From an uncultured Bacteroidia bacterium (lineage in GTDB: Bacteria > Bacteroidota > Bacteroidia > Bacteroidales > Prolixibacteraceae), in NCBI GenBank assembly GCA_903904515.1, contig CAIVCR010000091.1, positions 1 through 46,238 on the forward strand: a DNA stretch of 46,238 nucleotides, read 5' to 3'. Shown in pieces: positions 24,596 to 34,074 of this stretch. Made by a program: the position numbers and the translations under genes. How positions within the stretch are numbered: position 1 is the first letter of the stretch; each line of letters opens with the position of its first letter. A model generated the notes under the pieces. The model saw only the letters and a program-made list of their open reading frames with translations, was not told the origin of the DNA and made no database searches.

Positions 24596-27500
24596 CTATT
24601 CCCCCTTTCTTAACGAATAGGGTTTGCTTTCCTTAAAATCATCGGTTAGCGGATGGAGGACCTGGATATCATCGGCCTCGTTGCGGGCTGCAGTTATGGC
24701 AAATATTTTGATTTTGGCATTATCCGGCAAAGTAACCGATTTGGTATGGGGAGGAAGGGTTATTTCATATTTGAAAATATAGGAATAGTTGTAAGGCTCA
24801 TTTCGTGTCGGATATCCGAAATGCCAGTGTGAGGCAAACCACGCGATGTTATCGTGTTTCAGAAATGGTTCTTTAATACTTCGAACCGTAAAGCCGTCAA
24901 CATCAAACTGGCGGTCGTAGTACTGTCCGATAAATCCTCTCCAGTTGGCAATCTGCACCTTCACCAGTGATCCGTTCACACTAAATATTCCTTCAACATC
25001 CTCGGTGGCTGCAGCCAAAATATAGGCTTTGTTAAATTCCCCGGCCGGCAAATTTATCTCCTGTCCTTTACAGGTAACGACGTTGTTCTTCAGGTCCTCT
25101 GTATTCCCCATTTTAAATTTCACCCCTTCGGCAGTCAATTCTGAGGGGATCAGTTCTGCAGGATAATTGCATACATTTCCATGATCGGTAGCATCGTAAA
25201 CAGGGGTCATATTCCCATCAGTGCGGTTATTATCAAAACTCATCACATCCTGATCGTAGGATAAATCAACGGTTGTCTGGTCGAAGTTTTGATGACTCTT
25301 AGGGGTTAACTTAAAGGCATAACTGCGGATTGTATAATGGGAAAGATCAAAGCTGAGTGAATTTCCGGTTATTTTCGCATCACTAATCTTTTGTTCCTGT
25401 CCGTTTACTTCGTAGGCATCGGTGATCTGCCCCGGAAATTTAAGGGTTACCCCTTGTTGGTCTTTCCCGGTAAGTTCGTTTACGCGCACAATATAATAAC
25501 CATGGTGCTCGGCTTTTTTTAAGGCCATCACGCCCACCCTGGGTGTATTGATACTCAGAAATGAAAACTCAGAACCGGCTTTTCCGGCATGTTTGGGTGC
25601 TTCAAAGGCAAGGAGTGGTTTATTCAGAAACTCTGCCTGCCACGGTGTTTCACTTTGTGACCAGTCGCCACTATGGCTGTATAAACCATACTTCACCTCA
25701 TGGATACCCCAATCCTGCGAAGATTGATAAAGCCATGTCGGACAAAGCTTTGCCGACGGGGTAAAAAGTAAGGTGAGCCTTAATGTATTGTTGTCAGGTT
25801 TATCCGAACCATATTTGCAGTCTTCCAAAACAGAAACTCCAAATTTTCCCGAATTATCGGTGAGGTCAAACCACATTTTTGAAGGGACTTCAAATTTCTT
25901 CTCGTGATTAGTGTTTCGTTGAACTGCCCCGGCACTCAGGTTGTAAGTGGCATTTTCGTTCGATGCAACCAGGGGAAATGAAGCCTTTAAGCTTACACCG
26001 GTGGACTGCCAGTCGATCACATTTGCTACCTCAACGCGCTTGCCTGCTTTTCCTGCTGAGAGACTAACGATTTGTTTGATCGCAGAATTTTGTCCCTTTC
26101 GCGTAACCTCAAAGGCCACACGAACCGGACCACTTTCAACCATTTTTATGGTGACATCCTGATTCATGAAAGCAAACGGAGGATTTTTCCGGTCGTACCA
26201 GAACATGTTCCAGGAGGGTTCTTTCTGCGGAATTTCATGCTGAAACTCGAGCCGTGCAGGTTTTGAGAGAAGCTCGCGGTTCTCTTTTTTGTCCATTATA
26301 CCTGAGATATCTCCTTCATCATTTAATGTCAGCTTATAATATTCGTTTTCGAGCGTATTGGGCTCGATCAAAAGCGAAGGGGTAGTCAGCCTGGACGGTG
26401 TTGATGATTCCTGAATATCGTAAACGGCTATACCCATCGATGGGACCTGCGCCACAAAGATGAATTTTACGGTATTATCCTTACGTGAAATGATTTGAGA
26501 GGGGACCTCCTTCCCTTTGGCATCATATACTTTCAGGTGTTCGGGCCTTGAGGCGAATGTCAATTCTGCGGTACACACATCTTCACGTGAAGTTGCTACA
26601 GGATTATATACAGTTACTGCCCTCCCTTTTGTTTGGGTATTTAATTGGGAAGAAACGCCACTTACCGAATTTTTCAGCACCTCCGAGAAGCCGTTTTGAG
26701 CGATGAACTCATCATTCCAGGCAAGTTTAAATCCCGAGGGTATTGCTGTTCCAGTGAGCACATCGTGCATCTGACTCCCCAGCACCAGTTCCCATGACTT
26801 ATTCAATTTATCAAAAGGATAGGGTGCATCTGTAAGGTAGTTGTCCATTGAAGCCATTTGCTCCGAAGCCTGCGCCAGGATCTCATTCTTACGGTTCATC
26901 CGTTTCATATACGATTGTGAGGTCATCGAGCCGGCACTATGTTCGACCAGCAGCAGGTCACCGGTATATACCGGCAATTTTTGATGTAACTCAGGAGTTA
27001 TATCCTTATACATCTGGTCTGAAGAGGTTAAGACCACCTTGATCTTACTGTCCGGGTTTTTAAGGCTCCCTTCAGCGTTGATCACATCCCGCTCGCGCAG
27101 ACCTCCGCCCATATCTCCGCAACCATAGTAACGATAATCGAAGGTAATACCGTACTTTTTTGTATCAGAAGCCAGGCGGTTATCCCAATACTGATCGATA
27201 TCGAGGCGGGGCATAAGGTCCCCGTCATAATCGGTGGCATCAAGCACTGAGACAAGCCCTTTGCCATCGGGGCCATTCCATACCCCTACATTGAAAGGGA
27301 GCGGTACAGCGGTGGCCAGATTTGGAATGGTAAGTTTCTGGGTTGAGAAACCAATCATCCCGGCATGGTGAAGCACCGAAGGCAGGTTTGCCACAAACCC
27401 GAAGCAATCGGGTAACATATAATCGGAACTCTCTTTGTTGAACTCTTTGCGAAAGAAATTATTTCCGTACAACACGTGTCTGATTACAGACTCTGAAGAG

Positions 27501-27874
27501 GAGATATTAACTTCGGCCTCTTCAACCGATGAACCGGCGACATACCAGCGCCCTTGTGCGATGTAACCCTTAAGCTTTTTAAACAGTTCAGGGTGGTATT
27601 CCTTCATAAGCTGATAGCGGCGTGAACCGGTAAAGTTGAACACATAATCGGGATACTTATCCAGTAACCTGAAATTTTCCTCCATCGTATTTTTGAGATA
27701 GTCGCTTACCGTGCTTTTATAATCCCACTCGTATTCAGAATCCAGATGGGTATAACCGACTGCATAGAGCACCCGCTCTTTGGAAATATCATATTTTGCG
27801 CGTCTTTCCAGCGGCTGCGCGAAGGCAAATGCAGGGAGGACTAACAACAGAAGGAACCAGGATTTATTTTTCAT
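24596..27874 (-). CDS. Secreted alpha-mannosidase, GH38 family
   Basis: A 1092-aa glycoside hydrolase. A Sec signal peptide ends near FAFAQP (about residue 20). The zinc site begins with His43 and Asp45 in YTHLDSEYEW, and the nucleophile is Asp156 in MLPDCFGF. The helical middle domain includes GSQMHDVLTGTAIP with a further zinc-ligand His, followed by large beta-sandwich domains (about 450-1090). The protein is retaining and acts on mannosides in the periplasm or outside. Similar exported GH38 enzymes of Bacteroidota degrade mannosylated glycoproteins. It is monocistronic with its own terminator; a BNR-type glycan protein lies 2 kb upstream on the same strand, but with a long gap. Confidence 0.93.
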   Translation of the reverse strand: MKNKSWFLLLLVLPAFAFAQPLERRAKYDISKERVLYAVGYTHLDSEYEWDYKSTVSDYLKNTMEENFRLLDKYPDYVFNFTGSRRYQLMKEYHPELFKKLKGYIAQGRWYVAGSSVEEAEVNISSSESVIRHVLYGNNFFRKEFNKESSDYMLPDCFGFVANLPSVLHHAGMIGFSTQKLTIPNLATAVPLPFNVGVWNGPDGKGLVSVLDATDYDGDLMPRLDIDQYWDNRLASDTKKYGITFDYRYYGCGDMGGGLRERDVINAEGSLKNPDSKIKVVLTSSDQMYKDITPELHQKLPVYTGDLLLVEHSAGSMTSQSYMKRMNRKNEILAQASEQMASMDNYLTDAPYPFDKLNKSWELVLGSQMHDVLTGTAIPSGFKLAWNDEFIAQNGFSEVLKNSVSGVSSQLNTQTKGRAVTVYNPVATSREDVCTAELTFASRPEHLKVYDAKGKEVPSQIISRKDNTVKFIFVAQVPSMGIAVYDIQESSTPSRLTTPSLLIEPNTLENEYYKLTLNDEGDISGIMDKKENRELLSKPARLEFQHEIPQKEPSWNMFWYDRKNPPFAFMNQDVTIKMVESGPVRVAFEVTRKGQNSAIKQIVSLSAGKAGKRVEVANVIDWQSTGVSLKASFPLVASNENATYNLSAGAVQRNTNHEKKFEVPSKMWFDLTDNSGKFGVSVLEDCKYGSDKPDNNTLRLTLLFTPSAKLCPTWLYQSSQDWGIHEVKYGLYSHSGDWSQSETPWQAEFLNKPLLAFEAPKHAGKAGSEFSFLSINTPRVGVMALKKAEHHGYYIVRVNELTGKDQQGVTLKFPGQITDAYEVNGQEQKISDAKITGNSLSFDLSHYTIRSYAFKLTPKSHQNFDQTTVDLSYDQDVMSFDNNRTDGNMTPVYDATDHGNVCNYPAELIPSELTAEGVKFKMGNTEDLKNNVVTCKGQEINLPAGEFNKAYILAAATEDVEGIFSVNGSLVKVQIANWRGFIGQYYDRQFDVDGFTVRSIKEPFLKHDNIAWFASHWHFGYPTRNEPYNYSYIFKYEITLPPHTKSVTLPDNAKIKIFAITAARNEADDIQVLHPLTDDFKESKPYSLRKGE

Positions 27875-28384
27875 GATCAGGGATTTATCTTTATAACAAA
27901 TTAAGTCAATCCGGGAACCTTCTTTAAATAAAGCCTTTGATACAGTTCCCTGAAATTCAGCGGGAAAATTAGCAGGAAACAGGGGACTTATTCACTCAAA
28001 TATTGACCACTCCTAATGGTTTATTATCCCAATATCCGGGAAACAGGGTCTCAAACCGGCCTTGTTTCGCATTTTATGGCAGAGTGGATTTCAAAATAAA
28101 TAGAGTGATGAACATTACAAAGAAATTCATTAAAGTTGCAATCAAAGGATCCGCAATGCATTAGATTCGTAAAATCCATCTAAGTCTACGGTGTTCGCCG
28201 GTTATTTATATAGAGCAAGACTTGTTGACCGAAGATTAACAGATATTCGAAAGGACAGAGTACCGAAATATTTTCATCTTAAAATAGTTCATCAAAGAAG
28301 ATGAGTCGTGAGCATAAATAAATGTTGTATTAAAGATGTAATATTGATTCATTGTATTAACTCAGGAAAGAAGACCCGGAGAAG
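27875..28384. other. Non-coding stretch upstream of the alpha-mannosidase
   Basis: About 500 bases with no convincing gene on either strand. It should contain the alpha-mannosidase promoter, but no good TAnnTTTG match is close to the start. Base composition is mixed and looks like decayed sequence. Confidence 0.45.
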
Positions 28385-28608
28385 AGATTGCTTCGTCGCT
28401 CAGGATGTCAATCATTTCGTTTATAATTACTATAGAGCTCCTCGCAATGACAGATGATTTGATTAACAGAGAGATGGGAAGGGATGGCGGCTCCGCCACC
28501 ATCCCTTCCCATCTCTCTTCTCTCTGCGTGCAACCTGTCATTGCGAGGAGCTCTGCTTAACAAAATGTTCGGCAGGAACTTGGAAGGTCTGATGCGACGA
28601 AGCAATCT
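28385..28608. repeat. Nested palindromic element, 224 bp
   Basis: Three pairs of inverted arms are nested: AGATTGCTTCGTCGC (28385-28399) with 28594-28608, GAGCTCCTCGCAATGACAG (28435-28453) with 28535-28553, and GAGAGATGGGAAGGGATGG (28469-28487) with 28499-28517. All three are perfect matches. The end sequences resemble the very widespread bacterial repeat with the GCTTCGTCGC and CTCGCAATGAC motifs. Longer open frames inside it are by-products of the repeat. It may be a REP or miniature element. Confidence 0.85.
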
Positions 28609-28791
28609 TTACGGAATAAATCATTCTTATTACTTAGTGCGTTACGCTGCACCTGGTTCGAATACGCTTAATAACTGTTCTACAAATATAAACGGTGCTC
28701 TGCACATTTAAATGTTCAGAGTCTGATCTTTTCAGTTCAAATGATGTAACAGAACTTTATTCCGTAAAAAGCTAACAAAAATTAACCCCGG

Positions 28792-29190
28792 CTACGCGAT
28801 TCTTTTACCCGCTCCGGGGCCTGGTTTGAGGCTGTGTATCTCATCAATATGAATAAGGATTACCGCCTTTGGCTTAGGCATCCCTGCTTTCGCGGATAAT
28901 TCGGCAGCCTGGTCATAGATCTCACCGCTTGTTAAGGCCTCGGGAGTTCCCAGAAAGCGATAGCCGTCGACAATCTCCCGGTTCACTACGGCGACAGAGA
29001 CTTTGGAACCATCCAGGATGTTTTTCAGGGTATTTCCCCCCGTTCCCTCATTGAAAATCAGTGTCTCATCATCAAAAATGCGTGTTGAACGTTTCGGTGC
29101 ATTGTTGGGTACCCCTTCGGTGCTGACAGTAGCATGAAAACATTGCTGCGTCAAAATCATCTCCTTCATCTCTTGTGTTAACTTTGCCAT
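28792..29190 (-). CDS. Pyridoxamine 5'-phosphate oxidase-family flavoprotein
   Basis: A 132-aa cytoplasmic protein of the PPOX-like split-barrel family, probably binding FMN. The beta-strand pattern CFHATVSTEGVPNNAPKRST, then IFNEGTGGNTLKNIL and KVSVAVVNREIVDGYRFLGTP, is typical of short members without the full pyridoxamine oxidase C-terminus. A KPKAVILIHIDEIHSLKPGPGAGKRI tail ends it. The exact reaction is not known for this group, and F420 or haem-related partners cannot be excluded. It is a single gene close to the palindromic element, before the BNR protein on the same strand. Confidence 0.85.
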   Translation of the reverse strand: MAKLTQEMKEMILTQQCFHATVSTEGVPNNAPKRSTRIFDDETLIFNEGTGGNTLKNILDGSKVSVAVVNREIVDGYRFLGTPEALTSGEIYDQAAELSAKAGMPKPKAVILIHIDEIHSLKPGPGAGKRIA

Positions 29191-29243
29191 GATCGTATAA
29201 CTATATTAATGTTAATTGAATAGAAATATCTCATTCGAAATTT

Positions 29244-30392
29244 TCAGACACCCTGAGGTGTCCATATCGTGCACCCGATATACCTTTCGGGACCAGTTTT
29301 TTCATCCTGGAAATAATAGACCACCACAATTTTGCCGTCGGGCCGTTGCACAATCCTGGGATAACCCATGTCGCGGCCCGAACCATCATTTCTCAGCGTA
29401 TAGACATTGCTCCACGACAGCCCTTTATCGTTGCTTATTTTGGCACATATTGAAAATGGTTTTTTCCGGCTACCGTAAACAAGGCATATCCTTCCGTCTT
29501 TCAACCGGATCATGGCGGGTGGATTACCTTCACCGGTATCTTCCACGGGATTAATCCGCCGGCTCCAGCTCCTGCAATTATCATCAGAAAAATAGGCCGA
29601 GATATGGGTGTTCCGACGTATTGTAACCAACACTTCATTCGGGGATAAACGGGCAGAGGCTGGCATGATTGCATACCCTTCGGCCGGTTCCGGTCCGATC
29701 CATGAAACGAAGTTCCAGTGTTTTCCCCCGTCAGTTGTTTTAACGCAAATTACCCGACCCTCCTTTCCATCCGATTTTGGAGCAGTAAGAAAGAGGGTAC
29801 ACTCCTTTTTCCCGTCAACGATATAGTCAGTTCTTGCGGCGGTTCCAACCTTGTTAAAATCAGGAAGTTTGCTGGGTCTCTTCCAACTATGCCCTCTGTT
29901 ATAAGAGTACCAGAAGCGCGATTCGCCACCATCAACATTGGTCATCCGGAGGGTAAAGGCCAGATTGGGATTTTTAAAGTTTATCCCTTTACAAACCACT
30001 AACTTCTCCGGTTTCACATCCGACCGCTCGATCCCGTGATAACTTCCATGGTTAGGTACCATAAGCGAACCCTTCCCTGTTTTGCAAGGATCCTCAACCT
30101 TCCAGGTTTCGCCGCCATCCAGCGAACGGGCCAGTAAATGAAGTTCCGGTTTTTCACGATCGATATTGTGTCGCTCGGGCCCAAGGTCTTTGTAGTTCCC
30201 TTTGGCAAAGCCCACTAAGATTTCATTCCCCCAATTCCAGATTCCGAAATTTGCCGGCCATCCGCCAAACATCCCCTTTTCATAATAGACTTTGGTATGC
30301 TTTAAATCTTTCTGAACGGCTTGGGCACCCAGATTTCGAGGCTGAATCAGGAAAAAAGAGAATAATAGCGAAAAAATTACAACTGTTTTCAT
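29244..30392 (-). CDS. Exported BNR/sialidase-like beta-propeller protein
   Basis: A 382-aa secreted protein with a signal peptide (VVIFSLLFSFFLIQPRNLGAQA) and at least five Asp-box repeats: SLDGGETWKV, SYNRGHSWKRP, TTDGGKHWNFV, SDDNCRSWSRR and SNDKGLSWSNV. That is the six-bladed fold of exo-sialidases and related BNR proteins. The Arg-Ile-Pro motif and the arginine triad of true GH33 sialidases cannot be confirmed from reading, so a different glycan-binding or hydrolase specificity is possible. I set the start at 30392, before the signal peptide; the frame to 30506 adds 38 residues without one. A repeat (30482-30574) lies upstream. Confidence 0.85.
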   Translation of the reverse strand: MKTVVIFSLLFSFFLIQPRNLGAQAVQKDLKHTKVYYEKGMFGGWPANFGIWNWGNEILVGFAKGNYKDLGPERHNIDREKPELHLLARSLDGGETWKVEDPCKTGKGSLMVPNHGSYHGIERSDVKPEKLVVCKGINFKNPNLAFTLRMTNVDGGESRFWYSYNRGHSWKRPSKLPDFNKVGTAARTDYIVDGKKECTLFLTAPKSDGKEGRVICVKTTDGGKHWNFVSWIGPEPAEGYAIMPASARLSPNEVLVTIRRNTHISAYFSDDNCRSWSRRINPVEDTGEGNPPAMIRLKDGRICLVYGSRKKPFSICAKISNDKGLSWSNVYTLRNDGSGRDMGYPRIVQRPDGKIVVVYYFQDEKTGPERYIGCTIWTPQGV

Positions 30393-30704
30393 GTTATTGC
30401 TGCTGGTTCGCTGTTTTAAAAAATATGATATCAAGTAATAGGTAAGATATAATGGTTTACTTAAAATTCCAGTTTTCTCCTTTTTGACCCCTCTAAATCT
30501 CCCCAAAGGGGAGACTTTTGGCCAGCAATCAGTGCCTTACTCCCCTCCTTGGGAGGGGTTGGGGGAGGTCAAAAGAGGAAAATATTAATTACGACATTAT
30601 ATTGTTCTTATTACTTATTTTGTTTATTCGATCATATTTTAAAGCGCAACAGACATTTTTTTAATTGATCAAAGATATTAAATTCCATTTATCTGACCTC
30701 TTTA
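30393..30704. other. Intergenic region with GC-rich palindromic repeat
   Basis: A stretch of 312 bases holding the repeat at 30482-30574 and AT-rich flanks. No gene is visible; the presumed promoter of the BNR gene was not identified. Confidence 0.5.
30482..30574. repeat. Intergenic repeat with nested stems
   Basis: The outer ends TTTTGACC (30482-30489) and GGTCAAAA (30567-30574) are inverted. Inside lie the stem CTCCCC-AAA-GGGGAG and a related CCCCTCC-TT-GGGAGGGG hairpin. This resembles abundant Bacteroidota intergenic repeats that end genes or mark transcript borders. Confidence 0.7.
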
Positions 30705-31415
30705 TCAGACTTTCACCAGGATAAAAACGAATGCTGCGAGCATGGCTCCAAGTAGCGGTCCAGCAACCGGAATCCATGAATATTTCCAGTCACTATTTCT
30801 TTTCCGCGGAATGGGTAAAAGTGCATGCATAATGCGCGGGCCAAGGTCACGGGCCGGATTTATCGCATAACCGGTTGGCCCCCCCATCGAAAGACCCAGT
30901 CCCAAGACAACTATTGCGACAGGAAGCGCATTCAGGGAACCAAGTCCAACTTCCGGTTTTGCCATGTCAAGGACAGCCATTGAGAGAACAAATGTTGCGA
31001 TTGCCTCCGTCATTAAATTATACCAAAAGCTGCGGATATTTGGTGAGGTACAAAAGACAGCCAGTTTCAGATCGGCCTCTTCAGTGGCGTCAAAATGTTT
31101 TTTATAGGCCAGCCAGACAAGTAATGCCCCAAACATTGCGCCAAGCAGCTGGGCAGCAATATACCCGGGAACCAAAGCCACCGAAAATTTCCCGGTTAAG
31201 GTAAGAGCAAGAGTAACGGCCGGGTTAAGATGTGCGCCACTATGGGGAGCGGCGATTGATACTCCGGTAAAAACCCCAGCCGCCCATCCAAAAGTTATAA
31301 CGATCCAGCCACTGTTGTTCCCTTTGGTTTTGTTCAGAAGGACATTGGAGACAACACCGCCTCCAAACACAATGATTACGGCAGTACCTAAAAATTCGGC
31401 AAAGAATGGATTCAT
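30705..31415 (-). CDS. glpF: Glycerol facilitator (aquaglyceroporin)
   Basis: A 236-aa membrane channel of the MIP family with six helices and two half-helices carrying the NPA boxes: GAHLNPAVTLAL (Asn64) and GYAINPARDLGPR (Asn186). The Asp after the second NPAR and the Gly-rich helices mark the glycerol-type (GlpF) rather than the water-type channel. It lies 16 nt after glpK in the same operon, which fits glycerol uptake followed by phosphorylation trapping. A glycerol-3-phosphate dehydrogenase gene is not in the window. Confidence 0.95.
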   Translation of the reverse strand: MNPFFAEFLGTAVIIVFGGGVVSNVLLNKTKGNNSGWIVITFGWAAGVFTGVSIAAPHSGAHLNPAVTLALTLTGKFSVALVPGYIAAQLLGAMFGALLVWLAYKKHFDATEEADLKLAVFCTSPNIRSFWYNLMTEAIATFVLSMAVLDMAKPEVGLGSLNALPVAIVVLGLGLSMGGPTGYAINPARDLGPRIMHALLPIPRKRNSDWKYSWIPVAGPLLGAMLAAFVFILVKV

Positions 31416-31431
31416 AGGAAAGTTTTAATAG

Positions 31432-32946
31432 TTATTTTAGTGAACCATGATAATCGGGATCGTCGGCCCACGACTTTGAGGCATTTGCTGCGCGATGCCA
31501 ACCCCTGATTAGTGAAAGTGTCTCTTCGGCTTCTATTTTGGGAGAAAAAGTCTTATCTATTTGCCATTGTTGCTTAATATCCCGAATATCGCTCCAGTAA
31601 TTGACCGCCAATCCCGCGAGGTATGCAGCCCCAAGTGCTGTGGTTTCAGTGATTTTTGGGCGAATTACTTTAGCCTGTAACAGGTCTGACTGGAATTGCA
31701 TCAGATTATTATTGACTGTTGCACCGCCATCGACCCTCAATTCCAGAATATTTATCCCGGAGTCAGTCTGCATGGCGAGCAGCACTTCAAGAGTCTGGTA
31801 GGCAATGCTATCGAGTGCCGCGCGAGCAATATGAGCCGAAGTTGTACCTCGTGTGATTCCAACCAGCATTCCGCGTGCATGCTGGTTCCAGTGAGGAGCA
31901 CCAAGTCCCGCGAAAGCCGGAACAAAATAGACCCCCTCGCTGTCAGTCACCCTGGCTGCGAGCCGCTCAATATCTTTTGAGTTTTTGATGATTCCCAAGC
32001 CATCCCTCAACCATTGAACGACCGCGCCGGCAATAAAAATACTCCCCTCAAGGGCATAGGTCGTTTCATTTCCGATCTTCCACGCTATGGTTGTGAGGAG
32101 TTTACTTTTTGACACAATCGGTTTATCTCCGATGTTCATCATCATAAAACATCCTGTTCCATAGGTGTTTTTCACCATACCCGGTTCAATGCACATTTGT
32201 CCGAACAGTGCTGCCTGCTGGTCACCGGCTATTCCGGCAATTGGGATACCGGATGCAAGCTGTCCTGCTGTTTTGCCATATATTTCGCTTGAAGATCTCA
32301 CCTCAGGGAGCAAGCTCAACGGAATATTGAAGATATCGAGCAGCTCCGGGTCCCATTTCATCGTATGAATATTGAACAGCATCGTTCGTGAAGCATTGGA
32401 TACATCCGTGATATGAAGTCCCCCCCGGGTAAGATTCCAGATCAGCCACGAATCAACAGTTCCAAATGCAAGTTCTCCGTTTTCCGCCATTCTTCTTGCA
32501 CCCTCTACATGATCCAATATCCAGCGGATCTTGGAAGCAGAAAAATAGGCATCAATGATCAGCCCCGTTTTTTCAAGAATTTTTGGCCCTTCTCCCCTGT
32601 TATTAAGTTCGTCACAAAAGGCTGCCGTTCTCCTGTCCTGCCAGACAATGGCATTGTATAGCGGTTTCCCGCTTTTCCTGTTCCAAACAATGGTGGTCTC
32701 GCGCTGGTTTGTGATGCCAATGGCCGCAATATTCGATGTTTCAAGTCCGGCTTTCATGATAGCCTCCACCGCTACCCCCGCCTGAGTAGACCAGATCTCT
32801 TCAGGATCGTGTTCAACCCAGCCCGGATAGGGATAAATCTGGGTAAACTCCTTTTGAGCTATTGCCAATGGGATTCCATTATGCCCGAATACAATGGCCC
32901 TTGAGCTTGTGGTTCCCTGATCGAATGCTAAGATATATTCTTTCAT
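31432..32946 (-). CDS. glpK: Glycerol kinase
   Basis: A 504-aa cytoplasmic kinase of the FGGY family that makes glycerol 3-phosphate. Signatures are the phosphate loop DQGTTSSR (residues 9-16), [19 protein letters not shown], the substrate segment [22 protein letters not shown], and the C-terminal adenine-binding [20 protein letters not shown]. Length and motif order are canonical. It is the first gene of the operon with glpF. Its 5' gap contains a CCCCGAT/ATCGGGG hairpin (32984-32999), which may act in mRNA stability or termination. Confidence 0.97.
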   Translation of the reverse strand: MKEYILAFDQGTTSSRAIVFGHNGIPLAIAQKEFTQIYPYPGWVEHDPEEIWSTQAGVAVEAIMKAGLETSNIAAIGITNQRETTIVWNRKSGKPLYNAIVWQDRRTAAFCDELNNRGEGPKILEKTGLIIDAYFSASKIRWILDHVEGARRMAENGELAFGTVDSWLIWNLTRGGLHITDVSNASRTMLFNIHTMKWDPELLDIFNIPLSLLPEVRSSSEIYGKTAGQLASGIPIAGIAGDQQAALFGQMCIEPGMVKNTYGTGCFMMMNIGDKPIVSKSKLLTTIAWKIGNETTYALEGSIFIAGAVVQWLRDGLGIIKNSKDIERLAARVTDSEGVYFVPAFAGLGAPHWNQHARGMLVGITRGTTSAHIARAALDSIAYQTLEVLLAMQTDSGINILELRVDGGATVNNNLMQFQSDLLQAKVIRPKITETTALGAAYLAGLAVNYWSDIRDIKQQWQIDKTFSPKIEAEETLSLIRGWHRAANASKSWADDPDYHGSLK

Positions 32947-32983
32947 CTGTCTATAATTTATTTATTAAAGGCCAGATAGCCTG

Positions 32984-32999
32984 CCCCGATCCATCGGGG
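32984..32999. repeat. Short palindrome upstream of glpK
   Basis: CCCCGAT-CC-ATCGGGG, 7-bp perfect arms with a two-base loop, between glpK and the ChaN-like gene. It looks like a fragment of an intergenic repeat. Confidence 0.45.
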
Positions 33000-33172
33000 G
33001 AACTCGCCAGATTAGTCATTCTATTGTGTGAGAGAATTTGCTCATGGCTCGTTTCATAGTTCTGGGACAGAGAGTCGATGTTTTAGTTTTTCAAAAATTT
33101 AAGGTAACTCAAAAATAATATTTTATTTCACCAATTCTCTGTCCGATAAAATTAGTTCGAAGGAAACTTCCT

Positions 33173-33180
33173 TAACTTTG
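33173..33180 (+). promoter_or_regulatory. Candidate -7 box for the ChaN-like gene
   Basis: TAACTTTG, 30 nt before the ATG at 33211. No TTG at the expected distance upstream. Confidence 0.35.
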
Positions 33181-33210
33181 GTCACTTATTAACCATAAAA
33201 CTAAACAGAG

Positions 33211-34074
33211 ATGAAAAATTGGGTTTTGCTGATCGTTTGTTTATTGATCCTGGCCGGGTTCAAAAGTGATAAAAAAGCCTACCAGCTATTTGATTCAGCC
33301 GGGAAAGAGATCCATTATTCCAAACTTTTGGAAGCGGCAAAAGCAGCTGATATTATACTTTTTGGTGAGCAGCATGACAATCCGATTGATCACTGGCTGG
33401 AGCAGGAACTGACGAAAGACCTCTTTGTTACTCAGAAAGAAAATTTGATTTTAAGCGCCGAGATGTTCGAGGCTGATGATCAGGTAACGCTGGATGAATA
33501 TCTTGAGGGGGCACTTTCTGAAAAAACCCTTAAGGACGAGGCGAAACTCTGGACTAATTTCCCAAGTGATTATAAACCTTTGCTCGATTTTGCGAAGAAG
33601 AACAAATTGAAATTTGTTGCGGCCAACATCCCAAGACGTTACGCAAATATGGTATATTCCAGGGGACTTACGAAGCTGGACAGCATCAGTGAAGAGGCGA
33701 AAAGGTGGATCTCACCGCTCCCCATTCAATACGACAGTACCCTGACCTGTTACAAAGATATATTTACCCAGGCTAAAGGGCATGGAGGGCAGAATCTGCC
33801 TAAATCACAGGCGGCAAAAGATGCCACAATGGCCTATTTTATTCTGAAGAATTATGCTCCCGGGAAGACGCTGATCCATTTCAATGGCTCTTATCACAGC
33901 GATCATCACCAGGGAATTGAATGGTATCTTAAGAAGTCGAATCCGGAATTAAAAGTCTTTACCATCGGCTCGGCCGAACAGGATGAACTGGAAGATCTGG
34001 ATAAGGATAACTATGGATTGGCTGATTGCATTATATGCACCCCAACCTCGATGAGCAAATCGTATCGCCCTTAA
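33211..34074 (+). CDS. ChaN-family (haem-binding uptake/Tiki-like) exported protein
   Basis: A 287-aa protein of the ChaN family (PF04187). A signal peptide (VLLIVCLLILAGF) lacks a clear lipobox, so it is probably periplasmic rather than a lipoprotein. Family features are DIILFGEQHDNPIDHWLEQE with its conserved His and Glu, LSAEMFEADDQ, and IHFNGSYHSDHHQGIEWYL near the C-terminus. Campylobacter ChaN binds haem; the wider TIKI-type fold also includes metalloproteases, so the activity is open. Its stop codon overlaps that of the opposite DUF6048 gene by a few bases. Confidence 0.88.
   Translation: MKNWVLLIVCLLILAGFKSDKKAYQLFDSAGKEIHYSKLLEAAKAADIILFGEQHDNPIDHWLEQELTKDLFVTQKENLILSAEMFEADDQVTLDEYLEGALSEKTLKDEAKLWTNFPSDYKPLLDFAKKNKLKFVAANIPRRYANMVYSRGLTKLDSISEEAKRWISPLPIQYDSTLTCYKDIFTQAKGHGGQNLPKSQAAKDATMAYFILKNYAPGKTLIHFNGSYHSDHHQGIEWYLKKSNPELKVFTIGSAEQDELEDLDKDNYGLADCIICTPTSMSKSYRP

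Noticed and set aside
28408..28605. 65-aa minus-strand frame in the same palindrome
   Set aside because: Same reason: it reads through the repeat arms.
28484..28711. Short open frames across the nested palindrome
   Set aside because: They follow from the repeat sequence, contain its inverted arms and encode no protein-like sequence.
24596..30392. A glycan utilisation locus spanning GH38 and BNR genes
   Set aside because: No SusC/SusD transport pair or shared operon exists, and a long non-coding gap separates the genes.
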